The notes beneath the pieces were generated by a model. That model had not been told where the DNA came from. It ran no database searches and saw only the letters and a program-made list of their open reading frames with translations. This document shows positions 27,246 to 36,060 of a DNA stretch of 64,000 bases, piece after piece. A program made the translations under genes and the position numbers. Positions within the stretch are counted from its first letter, which is position 1. Each line of letters opens with the position of its first letter. The stretch comes from an uncultured Fibrobacter sp. (GTDB taxonomy: Bacteria; Fibrobacterota; Fibrobacteria; Fibrobacterales; Fibrobacteraceae): the NCBI GenBank assembly GCA_946413655.1, contig CAMKLO010000006.1:17192-81191 (forward strand), written 5' to 3'.

Positions 27246-28616
27246 TTACTCCGCCTTACCTTTACCGATACTCGTCACTTCAAACCCAATCTTGCGAAGA
27301 GCATCGGCATCCAAAATATTACGACCGTCAAAGACAAACGCTGGCTTGGCCATCGATTTGTATATGCGGTTCCAATCCAATTCTGCAAAGCACTTCCATT
27401 CTGTGCATACGACTACCGCATGAGCACCTTCGGCGGCCTTGTACGGATCTTCTTCGAACTCAACCTGATCGATGACATCCTTCAAGTCGCGCTTGGCGTC
27501 AGGAATAGCCTTCGGGTCCGTCACGACAGGCTGTGCATGTTCGGCAAGCAAGTCACGCACGACAAGGTTTGCCGGACTCTCACGGGTATCGCCCGTATTC
27601 GCCTTGAACGCAAAACCGAACACAGCAATCTTTTTACCGGCGATGGTATTGAACATCGTTTCGAGCATGCGATCGACAACACGGTGCGTCTGCCACTCGT
27701 TAATTTTCACGACGCTTTCCCAATAGGCAGCCACTTCAGGCAGTCCATAGTAACCGCACAGATAAACGAGATTCAAGATATCCTTCTTGAAACAGCTGCC
27801 ACCGAAACCGATGGACGCCTTGAGGAACTTCGAACCGATTCGCTTGTCCTTCCCCATCACAAAAGCCACTTCATCGACATCGGCGCCAGTACGTTCGCAA
27901 AGAGCGCTGATGGAGTTGATGGAACTGATACGCTGAGCAAGGAAAGCATTCGCTGTAAGCTTCGTAAGTTCGGAACTCCAAAGGTTCGTCGTCAAGATGC
28001 GGTCACGCGGCACCCAGTGGGCATACACATCCACAAGCTTCTGGCAAGCGGCAAGGCCGGACTCCGTCTGGTGACTACCTATAAGTACGCGGTCCGGTTC
28101 GAACAAGTCATTGATAGCCGTACCTTCCGCCAAGAATTCTGGGTTCGAAAGCACTTCAAAATGCAAACCCTTGTCATTCGAATTCAAGATGCGTTCCATG
28201 GCCGCAGCCGTGCGTACCGGGAGCGTCGATTTTTCGACGATGATTTTCCCTTCGTCAGCGATTTCCAAAATGTTGCGGGCCGTCTTTTCCCAATACTGAA
28301 GGTCAGACGCCTTGCCTGCGCCATGCCCAAAAGTTTTCGTCGGCGTATTTACAGAAACAAAAATAATATCGGCTTCTTTAATTGCAGACGGAATGTCCGT
28401 GCTAAAGAACAAGTTACGCCCACGGGCACGTTTTACGACGTCGTCCAGGCCGGGCTCAAAAATCGGAAGGTTTTCGCTATTCCAGGCATCGATGCGGGAC
28501 TGGTTAATATCGACAACAGTCACCTTGACATCGGGGCACTTGTCGGCGATAACAGTCATAGTGGGGCCACCGACGTAACCCGCGCCAATACAAACAATTT
28601 TGGTATTAAAACTCAT
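27246..28616 (-). CDS. ugd: UDP-glucose 6-dehydrogenase, eukaryotic-like type
   Basis: With the start at ATG 28616 the enzyme has 456 residues. It oxidises UDP-glucose to UDP-glucuronate. Motifs are [37 protein letters not shown], the catalytic Cys in [18 protein letters not shown] and [17 protein letters not shown]. The N-terminal motif, the [10 protein letters not shown] stretch and [20 protein letters not shown] are hallmarks of animal and plant UGDH rather than the common bacterial Ugd. The track's TTG start at 28634 is less likely because a TATAAT box lies between it and the ATG. It opens an operon with the AlgD-like enzyme and a GT4. Confidence 0.92.
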   Translation of the reverse strand: MSFNTKIVCIGAGYVGGPTMTVIADKCPDVKVTVVDINQSRIDAWNSENLPIFEPGLDDVVKRARGRNLFFSTDIPSAIKEADIIFVSVNTPTKTFGHGAGKASDLQYWEKTARNILEIADEGKIIVEKSTLPVRTAAAMERILNSNDKGLHFEVLSNPEFLAEGTAINDLFEPDRVLIGSHQTESGLAACQKLVDVYAHWVPRDRILTTNLWSSELTKLTANAFLAQRISSINSISALCERTGADVDEVAFVMGKDKRIGSKFLKASIGFGGSCFKKDILNLVYLCGYYGLPEVAAYWESVVKINEWQTHRVVDRMLETMFNTIAGKKIAVFGFAFKANTGDTRESPANLVVRDLLAEHAQPVVTDPKAIPDAKRDLKDVIDQVEFEEDPYKAAEGAHAVVVCTEWKCFAELDWNRIYKSMAKPAFVFDGRNILDADALRKIGFEVTSIGKGKAE

Positions 28617-28619
28617 GAT

Positions 28620-28625
28620 ATTATA
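28620..28625 (-). promoter_or_regulatory. -10 box directly upstream of ugd
   Basis: TATAAT on the minus strand ends 3 nt before ATG 28616. If it is used, transcription would start at or just inside the start codon, giving a leaderless mRNA. The -35 region (TTACAA, 18-bp spacing) is weak. Confidence 0.4.
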
Positions 28626-28721
28626 AGATAGCAATTACAGGATTTGTAAGCACATAGAATGGTCAAAAAAATCCTTTTTAAAAGCTTTCTTTTCTTTGTG
28701 TAGCCGCGGAGCGGCACAGCC

Positions 28722-29561
28722 CTAAACTTTAGGCTTTCTTCTCGGACGACGGACAATGAACAAGCATGCGCCAATCAACACAAGCGACACGGAAACAGCC
28801 TTCCCTATCGGGAACGCCTCCGAGAATACGAGCGCTCCCGCCAACGTCGGCACTGCCGCGCCGACAGCTGCACTGAACGGAATAATAAACAGCGCGCGCC
28901 CACGAGAGAATGAAATTTGCGAATAAAGGAACGCAATCCCGTACGTCACCACATAACCAAGAGTCCTAAAATCCAAAAGCAAGTTCGCCACCGACGAGGC
29001 ATCAATATGGTCGAGGTCAAAATCCATCGCAAGGCTCTTGTAAAACGCCGCCGAAAGTCCAAAACCCACACCCATGATGAGCGAATCCACCATTTCGCGG
29101 TCCTTCACCCAAATGTGGGCAATCAACGTCGCAAAGCAAAGGCCACCCGCATACACCCAGAGCGTCCCGATATTCTGCACAGCCGTCGATTCGCCTAAAT
29201 TTTCTACGGAATACAAAAGCCCTGCCACCACAAAGCAAATCGCGACAACGATGCGCTTCGTCAAGGCTTCCTTCAAAATGCAAAAACCCATAAGCGCCGT
29301 CAGCACCGGATTCAGAACCATCATCGGCTGCACCTGCGAAAGGTCATATTGCGCCATCGCAATGTAGTAACCCACCGTCGCTAGCCCGGAACACCCGATT
29401 CCAAGCCACCAATACTTATTTGTGATGACGCCCTTGAAAAACTCCCAAGGCCTAGAAGTTCCGCCCGTGCGCTTGCCCACAGTCGAAACCCCGGACTTTT
29501 CCAAGATATTTCCACAAGCAAATAAAAACGCAGGACCAATAGTTAGAAGTAAGAATAACAT
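28722..29561 (-). CDS. EamA/DMT-family membrane transporter
   Basis: The 279-residue protein has about ten hydrophobic segments arranged as two five-helix EamA repeats (LLTIGPAFLFACGNILEKSG, then GYYIAMAQYDLSQVQPMMVL with NPVLTALMGFCILKEALTKR, and later FLYSQISFSRGRALFIIPFS). The N-QP-P pattern and the EALT end of the first repeat are typical of drug/metabolite transporters. The substrate is unknown. The ATG at 29561 lies 3 nt from the heptad repeat array and has no Shine-Dalgarno, so its normal leader appears to have been displaced by the repeat. Confidence 0.82.
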   Translation of the reverse strand: MLFLLLTIGPAFLFACGNILEKSGVSTVGKRTGGTSRPWEFFKGVITNKYWWLGIGCSGLATVGYYIAMAQYDLSQVQPMMVLNPVLTALMGFCILKEALTKRIVVAICFVVAGLLYSVENLGESTAVQNIGTLWVYAGGLCFATLIAHIWVKDREMVDSLIMGVGFGLSAAFYKSLAMDFDLDHIDASSVANLLLDFRTLGYVVTYGIAFLYSQISFSRGRALFIIPFSAAVGAAVPTLAGALVFSEAFPIGKAVSVSLVLIGACLFIVRRPRRKPKV

Positions 29562-30003
29562 ACGAGTTACTAGTTACTAGTTACTAGTTTATAGTTACTA
29601 GGATAGAATCATTTCCATTGCATCAAAGAACGAATCATTCTACTGATTTCATCCAACATAGCCAAAGGTGCTTTTATTTTCATTTCATCGACAAAACCGA
29701 TTTCTTTGCATAATAAAAGCTGCGTTTCTAATTCTGCAGCGGAGCCTTTGGCTATTCGCAAAAAATTTGTCATTTGTGTTTTAGATTCTCGTCCACAGCC
29801 TTCAGCAATATTAGAAGGAATCGACACCACAGATCTTCTCATTTGATCAGACAACGCATATAGTTCTTCTTTTGGAAGCAATTTTGCAATTGCATAAACT
29901 TCTTTAGCCAAATTCATCGCTTTACGCCAAACTATTAAATTCTGATAATTTGAAACAGTCATAATTACATTTCTAGTAACTAGTAACTCAGAACTAGTAA
30001 CTA
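29562..30003 (-). mobile_element. IVP-gene element bounded by inverted heptad-repeat arms
   Basis: This 440-bp interval fills the whole space between the lytic transglycosylase stop codon and the DMT start codon. Its left arm is six 7-nt units from 29565 (AGTTACT x3, AGTTTAT, AGTTACT, AGGATAG). Its right arm is heptads in the opposite orientation (CTAGTAA, CTAGTAA, CTCAGAA, CTAGTAA). The IVP/four-helix gene lies between them with almost no other DNA. The same arms occur without the gene at 41660-41776, 43032-43150 and 44315-44423. A mobile nature is inferred from this pattern. Confidence 0.5.
29609..29962 (-). CDS. Four-helix bundle protein (23S rRNA intervening-sequence/IVP family)
   Basis: The 117-residue protein matches the IVP/S23 four-helix family: YQNLIVWRKAMNLAKEVYAI, LSDQMRRSVVSIPSNIAEGC, GSAAELETQLLLCKEIGFV and a closing SRMIRSLMQWK. 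The family is known from intervening sequences in 23S rRNA genes and, as a relative, from diversity-generating retroelements (Avd); its biochemical role is unclear beyond nucleic-acid binding. Here the gene is stand-alone, between protein-coding genes, and bracketed by inverted heptad repeats. No Shine-Dalgarno precedes ATG 29962 (AAATGTAATT). The family call is strong; its role in this element is not known. Confidence 0.9.
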   Translation of the reverse strand: MTVSNYQNLIVWRKAMNLAKEVYAIAKLLPKEELYALSDQMRRSVVSIPSNIAEGCGRESKTQMTNFLRIAKGSAAELETQLLLCKEIGFVDEMKIKAPLAMLDEISRMIRSLMQWK

Positions 30004-32280
30004 AATCCCGTCATATATTTCCTTATAAATCCAATAGTTCCCCATGACGCGCTTCACGTATTCGCGGGTTTCCCAGTAGCTGATTTCCTCGACGCGCAAA
30101 TCCCACGGGAGACCTTCGCTTTGGGATTGCCAGCGTTTCGTCGGCTTCGGCCCCGCATTGTAATTGCAAAGCACGTACATGTAGTCGTTCTTGTAATCGT
30201 CCTTGAGGTCCACCAAATAGCGGATACCCAGGCGGATATTCAAGTAGGCGTTGTACAAGCGTTTCGGATCGAAATTAGAAATATCTTCTTTTTCGGCAAG
30301 CATCTTGCCCGTCGCAGGCATAATCTGCAAAAGCCCGCAAGCTCCCGCAGGAGATGTTATCTGGAAATCGAATATGGATTCCTGGCGCATCACACTATAG
30401 ACAAAGAACGGGTCGATGTTGTTGCCTGAATAATAGACCACCGGATCGGCATACGGTACAGGGTACAGGTAATGCAACACGTCTATCGGCGGAGCCATGA
30501 GCAGGCGCCTGTCTATTTTTGCCTGGAACTGTCTTGCAAGCCTATAACCGGCAGCTATTTCGCCCATATCATAGAACAATTTGCCGTACTCATAAAGGAA
30601 ATCCAGACGCTTGTAGTTTTTCTTTCTCAATTCGTCATAAAGTCTAAAGGCATCATCTTCGAAACCATAAATAAACAACTTCTTGATGCGTTCGTAACGT
30701 TCCTTGTTGTACGAAGGATCCGGCTTGCCTAGTTTGTTCACAGAACGAATCCAATCCAACGTCGTCGCCGGGGACATTTGCACCCCATGTGCATATGGAA
30801 TCTGATCTGCCGGCAGCAAGTTGTTTTCCGAGAGTTTCATACGGCTGCGGTGAGCGTAATACGAAAGCGGGAAATCCTTGATACAGTCCAAATAGGCTTC
30901 ACGCGCAAGCGAATCTTCGTGCATTTTCATGTACGTATCGCCAAGGAACATCCTCGAAGCGCTTCCGCTCCACATGAACGGTTCCTTCGTCGCCTCCCGG
31001 AAATTGGCAGCGGCCTCCACCCACATGCCACGCTTGAAATACACATAGCCGATGCGGAACCTCGCCCACTGACGCTTCTGATTGTTCTTGAAACGCTTGT
31101 GGACCAGCTTCATGTAGCAATCGACCGCTTTATCGTACATCAGCTTCTGTTCAAACTCGAAACCGCGCAACCAAAGGTTGTTCGCATTTTCGGTGCTGTA
31201 CTGGCTTACGTCTTGCAAAAGCGAATCATAATTACGGATTTCTTCACCGAATAGTTCCGCAGATTCCTTGCGGTAAAGTTTCAAGATATTCTGAATCCAC
31301 GACGGACGCGGTTCCACGTTTTCTATCAAATAACGGTACTGTTCAATGGCATCTTCGTTGCGGTTCAGTGCGCGCAAGGCGCCGGCACGTTTTTCCCACA
31401 AATTGATACGGGTATTCAAATCCAGCGTGCTCTTTTTGAGGTTGGCGTAAGCCGGGTCGTCGAGCTGTACCACCAAAGACGGATTCTTCTGCGCCTGCTG
31501 TGCATCCATAATCTGAATGGAGTCGAGCAAATCAATGCAGTTTTTCATTTCGTCCTTCGTGCAGGCCATTTTCGCATAAGCGACCTTTTCAGCAAGCGAT
31601 TCGGGAGTACCGAGCACTTCTCTCAGACGACGGATAGACGCAAAAGCAGAATCCTTGTACGATGATTTGCTTGTCAAGAGTTTCATGTAAAGGCGTTTTG
31701 CCTGCTTCAACTGGTAGGAATCCTCCAAATACCGCGCATAGCGGTACTTCAGCGGCACAACATCTTCACCGTCCGGGTTATTTTCGAGGAAAATCATCAG
31801 TGAATCCGCACGGGCGGCATCGTTAATCGAGAAATCCGCCATCGTCGCCTCGATTCTCAAGCGGTCTGCCACCTCGCGAAATCCCTTGTCATTTTCCAAA
31901 TTCTTTTCCAGGCGCAGCGTCTCGCGCATCTTGGCGAACTTTTCCTGTTTGAACTCGGCCTGAGCCATGCGCAAAATGACGCTTCCCGTCAAACCGGGTT
32001 CGCGGTCGCGCAAGGAATTATAGGCCGCATAGGCGCTATCCCACTGTCCACTGTAATAAAAATAAGCAGCACGTGCAAAGTCGCGGTGGTTCTGCGAAAC
32101 AGAGATATCGTTCATCATCTTCTTCGCGCGGGCAGCCCGGATGACCGCATCCTGGAACTGGTCCGGTGCGACGGACTCCTGATCCGTAAAAGGAGACTTA
32201 TAAAGAGAATATACCGAACCGTCCATCTGCGCATACAAGACGGTCGTACAAGCAATCAATAAAGAATACAATAGTTTCAT
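30001..32280 (-). CDS. Exported soluble lytic transglycosylase (SLT domain) with tetratricopeptide-like region
   Basis: From ATG 32280 the protein has 759 residues with a signal peptide (KLLYSLLIACTTVLYAQ). The central part is helical repeats (AARAYFYYSGQWDSAYAAYN-like, with WARFRIGYVYFKRGMWVEAA). The C-terminal 150 residues are the SLT domain: FVYSVMRQESIFDFQITSPA with the catalytic Glu, GACGLLQIMPATGKML, and YVLCNYNAGPKPTKRW. It cleaves peptidoglycan glycan strands in the periplasm. The track's TTG start is rejected because ATG 32280 has GTGGA upstream. It is the last gene of the mlaD-like/ptsH/ptsI operon. Its stop codon is also the first base triplet of the IVP element's arm. Confidence 0.88.
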   Translation of the reverse strand: MKLLYSLLIACTTVLYAQMDGSVYSLYKSPFTDQESVAPDQFQDAVIRAARAKKMMNDISVSQNHRDFARAAYFYYSGQWDSAYAAYNSLRDREPGLTGSVILRMAQAEFKQEKFAKMRETLRLEKNLENDKGFREVADRLRIEATMADFSINDAARADSLMIFLENNPDGEDVVPLKYRYARYLEDSYQLKQAKRLYMKLLTSKSSYKDSAFASIRRLREVLGTPESLAEKVAYAKMACTKDEMKNCIDLLDSIQIMDAQQAQKNPSLVVQLDDPAYANLKKSTLDLNTRINLWEKRAGALRALNRNEDAIEQYRYLIENVEPRPSWIQNILKLYRKESAELFGEEIRNYDSLLQDVSQYSTENANNLWLRGFEFEQKLMYDKAVDCYMKLVHKRFKNNQKRQWARFRIGYVYFKRGMWVEAAANFREATKEPFMWSGSASRMFLGDTYMKMHEDSLAREAYLDCIKDFPLSYYAHRSRMKLSENNLLPADQIPYAHGVQMSPATTLDWIRSVNKLGKPDPSYNKERYERIKKLFIYGFEDDAFRLYDELRKKNYKRLDFLYEYGKLFYDMGEIAAGYRLARQFQAKIDRRLLMAPPIDVLHYLYPVPYADPVVYYSGNNIDPFFVYSVMRQESIFDFQITSPAGACGLLQIMPATGKMLAEKEDISNFDPKRLYNAYLNIRLGIRYLVDLKDDYKNDYMYVLCNYNAGPKPTKRWQSQSEGLPWDLRVEEISYWETREYVKRVMGNYWIYKEIYDGI

Positions 32281-32297
32281 CAATATTCCACGCAATT

Positions 32298-34136
32298 TTA
32301 TTTTTCGACTTGCCCCACAAAACTAGATATACCTAATTCCGTGATGGTTTGCGCATATTTTTTATATAAAAATGCATTTACAGCTTCGGCATCATCCATT
32401 TGCAACACCGTCAAGGCCGTATCACGGACATCTTCAAAGTTAATAGAACGTATAATCTTCTTCGTGGTCATCACGCTCCACGGCGTCATGGACAGTTCAT
32501 CGACACCGAGCCCCACCAACAAAAGTACGCTCATCGGGTCCGCACTCATTTCACCGCAAACCGCCACAGGGATTCCTTCGCGGTGCGCAGCAACTACGGT
32601 CTGGTAAATCATACTGAGCACTGACGGGTGGTGCGGCTGGAACATATCCGTAATCAATTCGTTCGTACGATCTACTGCAAGCGTAAATTGGATCAAGTCG
32701 TTCGTTCCAAGGCTAAAGAAATCCACTTCCTTTGCTAGTTTATCTACAATCATCACCGCCGCAGGCACTTCGATCATCGCGCCCACCTTCACCACGGCAG
32801 GCTTGTGGTCCTCGTCTTCGAGCTGCTTGCGGGCCTTCTCGATACACGCCTTAGCACGGCGCAGTTCGCTCATGCTCGATATCATCGGAAGCAAGATACG
32901 CAAGTTGCCCTGCGTATTCGCGAGCAAGAGCGCGCGAAGCTGCGTAATGAACACGTCCTCGCGGTCCAGGCACACGCGGATAGAACGCCACCCCATGAAC
33001 GGGTTGGATTCGTTCACCGCCGATATACCGCTGACAAGCTTGTCTCCGCCCGCATCGAGCGTACGGATGACCACCGGATAAGGCGCCATCGTTTCAAGGA
33101 TATGCTTATAGGCGCTTTCTTGTTCCGACTGTGTCGGTGCGTCTTTCTTGAGGAACAGGAATTCCGAACGGTAAAGGCCAATCCCTGTTGCGCCAAAATC
33201 CTTCACCTTGTCCGCCTCGGTCGGGAGTTCGATGTTCGCGTGCAGCACAATGTACTTGCCGTCGCGCGTCATCGGCTCCAGCTGGCGCATCGTAAAAAGC
33301 TCACGGCGCTGGCGTTCGAAAATTTCCTGGCGTTCACGGAACTTGCGGACATCGTCGTCATTCGGATTGATGATGACCTTGCCGTGAGAACCATCGACGA
33401 TAATCGTATCGCCGTTCTTCACGAGCGCAGCGACATTGCGAAGACCGCCCACCGCAGGAATCTGCAGCGCCCTCGCCAAAATGGCCACGTGGCTTGTACG
33501 GCCACCCGTATCCATTACGATGGCGTTCACCTGTCCAGGCTTGAGCGTCATCAAAAAACTAGGAACAAATTCATGCGCAACAAGGACAATGCCCTTTTCG
33601 TCAGCCACGTCCTCCAATACCGGTCCGGAGTCGTCCATGGCAGACATCAGGCGGTTGTACAAGTCCCTCAGGTCTGCCGCTTTGTCACGCATGGCAGGGG
33701 AATTAATCTTTTCGAACTTCTCGATGTAGGCGCCAAAGACCACATGCACCGCCCACTTCGCGTTCTTGCGCTTTTTCTTGATTTTGTCGAGAACCCCGTT
33801 CACCAGTCCCGGGTCTTGCAAAATCATCAAGTGGGTTGCAAAAATCAAACTGTCCTTGACACCGGCCCTGCTCTCGGAAATTTCTTTTATCTGGGCAATT
33901 TCTTTTGCCGTCTTGGTGACGGCCTTCAAGAACATTTGTTCTTCCGCAGGAATCCGGCTCTCAGGGAGAGTCTCCTCGACTACGGAAAATTCACGGTTCG
34001 CAATAGGGAACACAGTCCCCATGGCAAAACCGGGAGATGACGGGACACCGACAAGTACCGTCCTCGGAGATTTCCGAGACGCCCCGTCACTAGACTTCTT
34101 CACATATTCAGCAGGGTTCTTCGTTGAAGTGGTCAT
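32298..34136 (-). CDS. ptsI: PTS phosphoenolpyruvate-protein phosphotransferase (Enzyme I)
   Basis: Enzyme I takes phosphate from PEP and passes it to HPr. From ATG 34136 it has 612 residues, slightly longer than usual because of a Ser/Lys-rich N-terminal tail. The phosphorylated His is His216 in GGRTSHVAILAR. The PEP-binding C-terminal domain has RTLDAGGDKL, FSLGTNDLIQFTLAVDR and the active-site Cys in AVCGEMSAD. An upstream ATG at 34175 is also in frame. Both overlap the end of ptsH, suggesting coupling. No EII components lie in the window, so the partner of this HPr may be regulatory rather than sugar transport. Confidence 0.93.
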   Translation of the reverse strand: MTTSTKNPAEYVKKSSDGASRKSPRTVLVGVPSSPGFAMGTVFPIANREFSVVEETLPESRIPAEEQMFLKAVTKTAKEIAQIKEISESRAGVKDSLIFATHLMILQDPGLVNGVLDKIKKKRKNAKWAVHVVFGAYIEKFEKINSPAMRDKAADLRDLYNRLMSAMDDSGPVLEDVADEKGIVLVAHEFVPSFLMTLKPGQVNAIVMDTGGRTSHVAILARALQIPAVGGLRNVAALVKNGDTIIVDGSHGKVIINPNDDDVRKFRERQEIFERQRRELFTMRQLEPMTRDGKYIVLHANIELPTEADKVKDFGATGIGLYRSEFLFLKKDAPTQSEQESAYKHILETMAPYPVVIRTLDAGGDKLVSGISAVNESNPFMGWRSIRVCLDREDVFITQLRALLLANTQGNLRILLPMISSMSELRRAKACIEKARKQLEDEDHKPAVVKVGAMIEVPAAVMIVDKLAKEVDFFSLGTNDLIQFTLAVDRTNELITDMFQPHHPSVLSMIYQTVVAAHREGIPVAVCGEMSADPMSVLLLVGLGVDELSMTPWSVMTTKKIIRSINFEDVRDTALTVLQMDDAEAVNAFLYKKYAQTITELGISSFVGQVEK

Positions 34137-34380
34137 CAAAAAGCTTTTCCAACTGCTGGACGACAATCTCTTCATCCTCGCCGTCGATTTCGAACTTCAC
34201 TTCGGAACCCGCCGGGATAGCAAGCATCATCACATTTAGGATGCTCTTCGCATTGGCCTTCGAACCATCAAACACAATGGACACATCGCTCCTCGCCTGA
34301 CCCGTGATATCTACAATCATACCGGCCGGACGGGCGTGAATGCCCAGTTTGTTGGAAACAGTAAATATCTTAGTAATCAT
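34108..34380 (-). CDS. ptsH: PTS phosphocarrier protein HPr
   Basis: From ATG 34380 HPr has 90 residues with the phosphorylated His at position 15 (LGIHARPAG) and a Ser at position 46 (KANAKSILNVMML). Ser46 is the position that HPr kinase modifies in organisms that have that control. The track's TTG start at 34383 adds one residue and is not needed. It overlaps ptsI by 29 nt and follows the MlaD-like gene by 12 nt. Its acidic C-terminal extension (DHFNEEPC) is a little longer than usual. Confidence 0.93.
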   Translation of the reverse strand: MITKIFTVSNKLGIHARPAGMIVDITGQARSDVSIVFDGSKANAKSILNVMMLAIPAGSEVKFEIDGEDEEIVVQQLEKLFDDHFNEEPC

Positions 34381-34392
34381 CAATCCAATCCC

Positions 34393-35313
34393 TTAGAAGA
34401 AATCTACGTTAATATCAAGGCCATCCTGTAGGATGATTCTGAACAGGCTGTCAGCCGAATGCACCGTTTTGACAAGATCGTCATGCAACTTTCTGTCGTT
34501 CAGCAAGATGCCCACGGTGTTGTCCTTGGAGTCCATCTTGGCTTGCACCTTGGCTATCAGCCCATCCAAATGCTTGGTCACGCCTTCCAGTTCCGAAATC
34601 AACTGGTTTGCGTTCCCCATAACTTTATCGGTCCCGGCAAAGAGACCGTTGATCGGTTCCTTGACACCATCGACAAGCTCGTTCACCTTGACCGTCACCT
34701 TGTTCAGGTTCGCAAGGCTCTTCTTGAGTTGAGGATCTGTCGTTACCACAAGATTCGTCAAACGGTCTTCAAGGTTCTCGGCTTTCACGAGAAGCGTCCT
34801 GAAGCGGTCCTGAAATTCCGGATTGGCAATAGTCCCGTTCAAAGCCGTCTTGACCGCTTCAAGCAGGACCTTCGTAGAATCGCAAACTTCGCCTGCAAGC
34901 CCGAGCGCTTCGGCAATACCCGCATCGAACTGACCCGTAATCGTGTCGCCCGGCACAAAATATTCATTCGCGTCGCCGAGAATCATACCAATCTGGCGTT
35001 CGCCCATGATACCGATATTCTGCACGCGGATTTCGGAATCCTTCGGAATTTTCACATCCGACTTGAGTCTAATCGTCACCACCACGCGGTGACCCGAAAG
35101 TTCGATGGACTCCACGCGGCCAAGCTTTACGCCATTGATTTTGACCGGGTCATCCAGAACAAGCGTACTCACCTGCGTAAAACGCAAATGATAAACGTCA
35201 AAGGTTTCACGCAAGTCCTTTTCGTTCAAAAAGAACATGCCAAATATCAGGATGACAATGGCGAGAAGAACGACAAGGCCTACAGAAAAGTATAGAACAG
35301 TATTCTTTTTCAT
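34393..35313 (-). CDS. MCE/MlaD-family lipid-transport protein
   Basis: The 306-residue protein has one N-terminal membrane span (LVVLLAIVILIFGMFFL) followed by the MCE domain (LRFTQVSTLVLDDPVKINGV, KLGRVESIELSG, IPKDSEIRVQN, GIMGERQIGMILGD). The C-terminal part is helical (LTNLVVTTDPQLKKSLANLN). MCE proteins form rings that move phospholipids between membranes, with MlaE/F partners. No MlaE or MlaF gene lies in the window. It heads the operon with ptsH, ptsI and the lytic transglycosylase, an unusual grouping. Confidence 0.85.
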   Translation of the reverse strand: MKKNTVLYFSVGLVVLLAIVILIFGMFFLNEKDLRETFDVYHLRFTQVSTLVLDDPVKINGVKLGRVESIELSGHRVVVTIRLKSDVKIPKDSEIRVQNIGIMGERQIGMILGDANEYFVPGDTITGQFDAGIAEALGLAGEVCDSTKVLLEAVKTALNGTIANPEFQDRFRTLLVKAENLEDRLTNLVVTTDPQLKKSLANLNKVTVKVNELVDGVKEPINGLFAGTDKVMGNANQLISELEGVTKHLDGLIAKVQAKMDSKDNTVGILLNDRKLHDDLVKTVHSADSLFRIILQDGLDINVDFF

Positions 35314-35400
35314 TGCAAAACTAATCTAGCATATTTTGCGCTTAACATTTGATTGCAACAACAAAAATGTGGCATGAAATGAGTCGGATGTTCTTAGTGC

Positions 35401-36060
35401 CTACGGCGCTTCCACCCTCACGATGGGGCTGTTGGTCTCGATGCCGTTCACGTGGCGGTCGAGCCAGTCAAGCAAAAGCGCGTCGCGTTCCGCCTGCGGG
35501 AGCGCAAACTTCTCACGCCCTTCTTTCTGCATGAACACGTCAAGATAGGTCATCAAGACGCCCCCGGCGACAGACACGTTCATGGATTCAGTAATGCCGT
35601 ACTGCGGCAGCTTGAACTCGTAATCGGCATGCGCGAGCGTATCCGGGTGATTCCCGTGGAACTCGCTACCTAGGTAAAACGCCATCGGCTGGTTCAAATC
35701 GAGGTCCAGCACGGAGTTCGTGGTGTTCGTGCTCGCCACGGCAATCTTGTAGCCCTTGGCACGCAGTTTTTCCATACAAAGCATGCGCTTCTTGTACAGA
35801 TAAATACTCATCCACTTGTACGAGCCCTTCAAAATGGACTTGTTCACACTATAGGCGTTGTCTTCTTCAATCACATGCACATCCTGGAGCCCAAAAACTT
35901 CCGCCGTGCGGATGACCGCAGAAATGTTGTGCGGGTCAAACAAGTCCTCAAGTACCATACAAAAATGACGCGTGCGACGGTTGACTACAGAAGTAAGCAA
36001 CTCGCGACGTCTGTCTGTAACGCGAGCAAGCAGTGATTCCAAATCCCTCGGTTCACTCAT
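35401..36060 (-). CDS. trmH: SpoU/TrmH-type RNA 2'-O-methyltransferase
   Basis: The 219-residue protein has the SPOUT-fold signatures FCMVLEDLFDPHNISAVIRT (motif 1, N and R catalytic residues), MAFYLGSEFHGNHPDTL (motif 2) and ITESMNVSVAGGVLMTYLD (motif 3, the knotted SAM site). Length and N-terminal extension fit TrmH, which methylates G18 of tRNAs. The C-terminus includes a basic helical end (LLDWLDRHV). It overlaps the upstream exported-protein gene by 8 nt. The choice of tRNA rather than rRNA as target is by family resemblance. Confidence 0.85.
   Translation of the reverse strand: MSEPRDLESLLARVTDRRRELLTSVVNRRTRHFCMVLEDLFDPHNISAVIRTAEVFGLQDVHVIEEDNAYSVNKSILKGSYKWMSIYLYKKRMLCMEKLRAKGYKIAVASTNTTNSVLDLDLNQPMAFYLGSEFHGNHPDTLAHADYEFKLPQYGITESMNVSVAGGVLMTYLDVFMQKEGREKFALPQAERDALLLDWLDRHVNGIETNSPIVRVEAP

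Noticed and set aside
32298-34380. Sugar-uptake PTS
   Set aside because: Only EI and HPr are present and no EII component lies in the window, so a transport role was not claimed.
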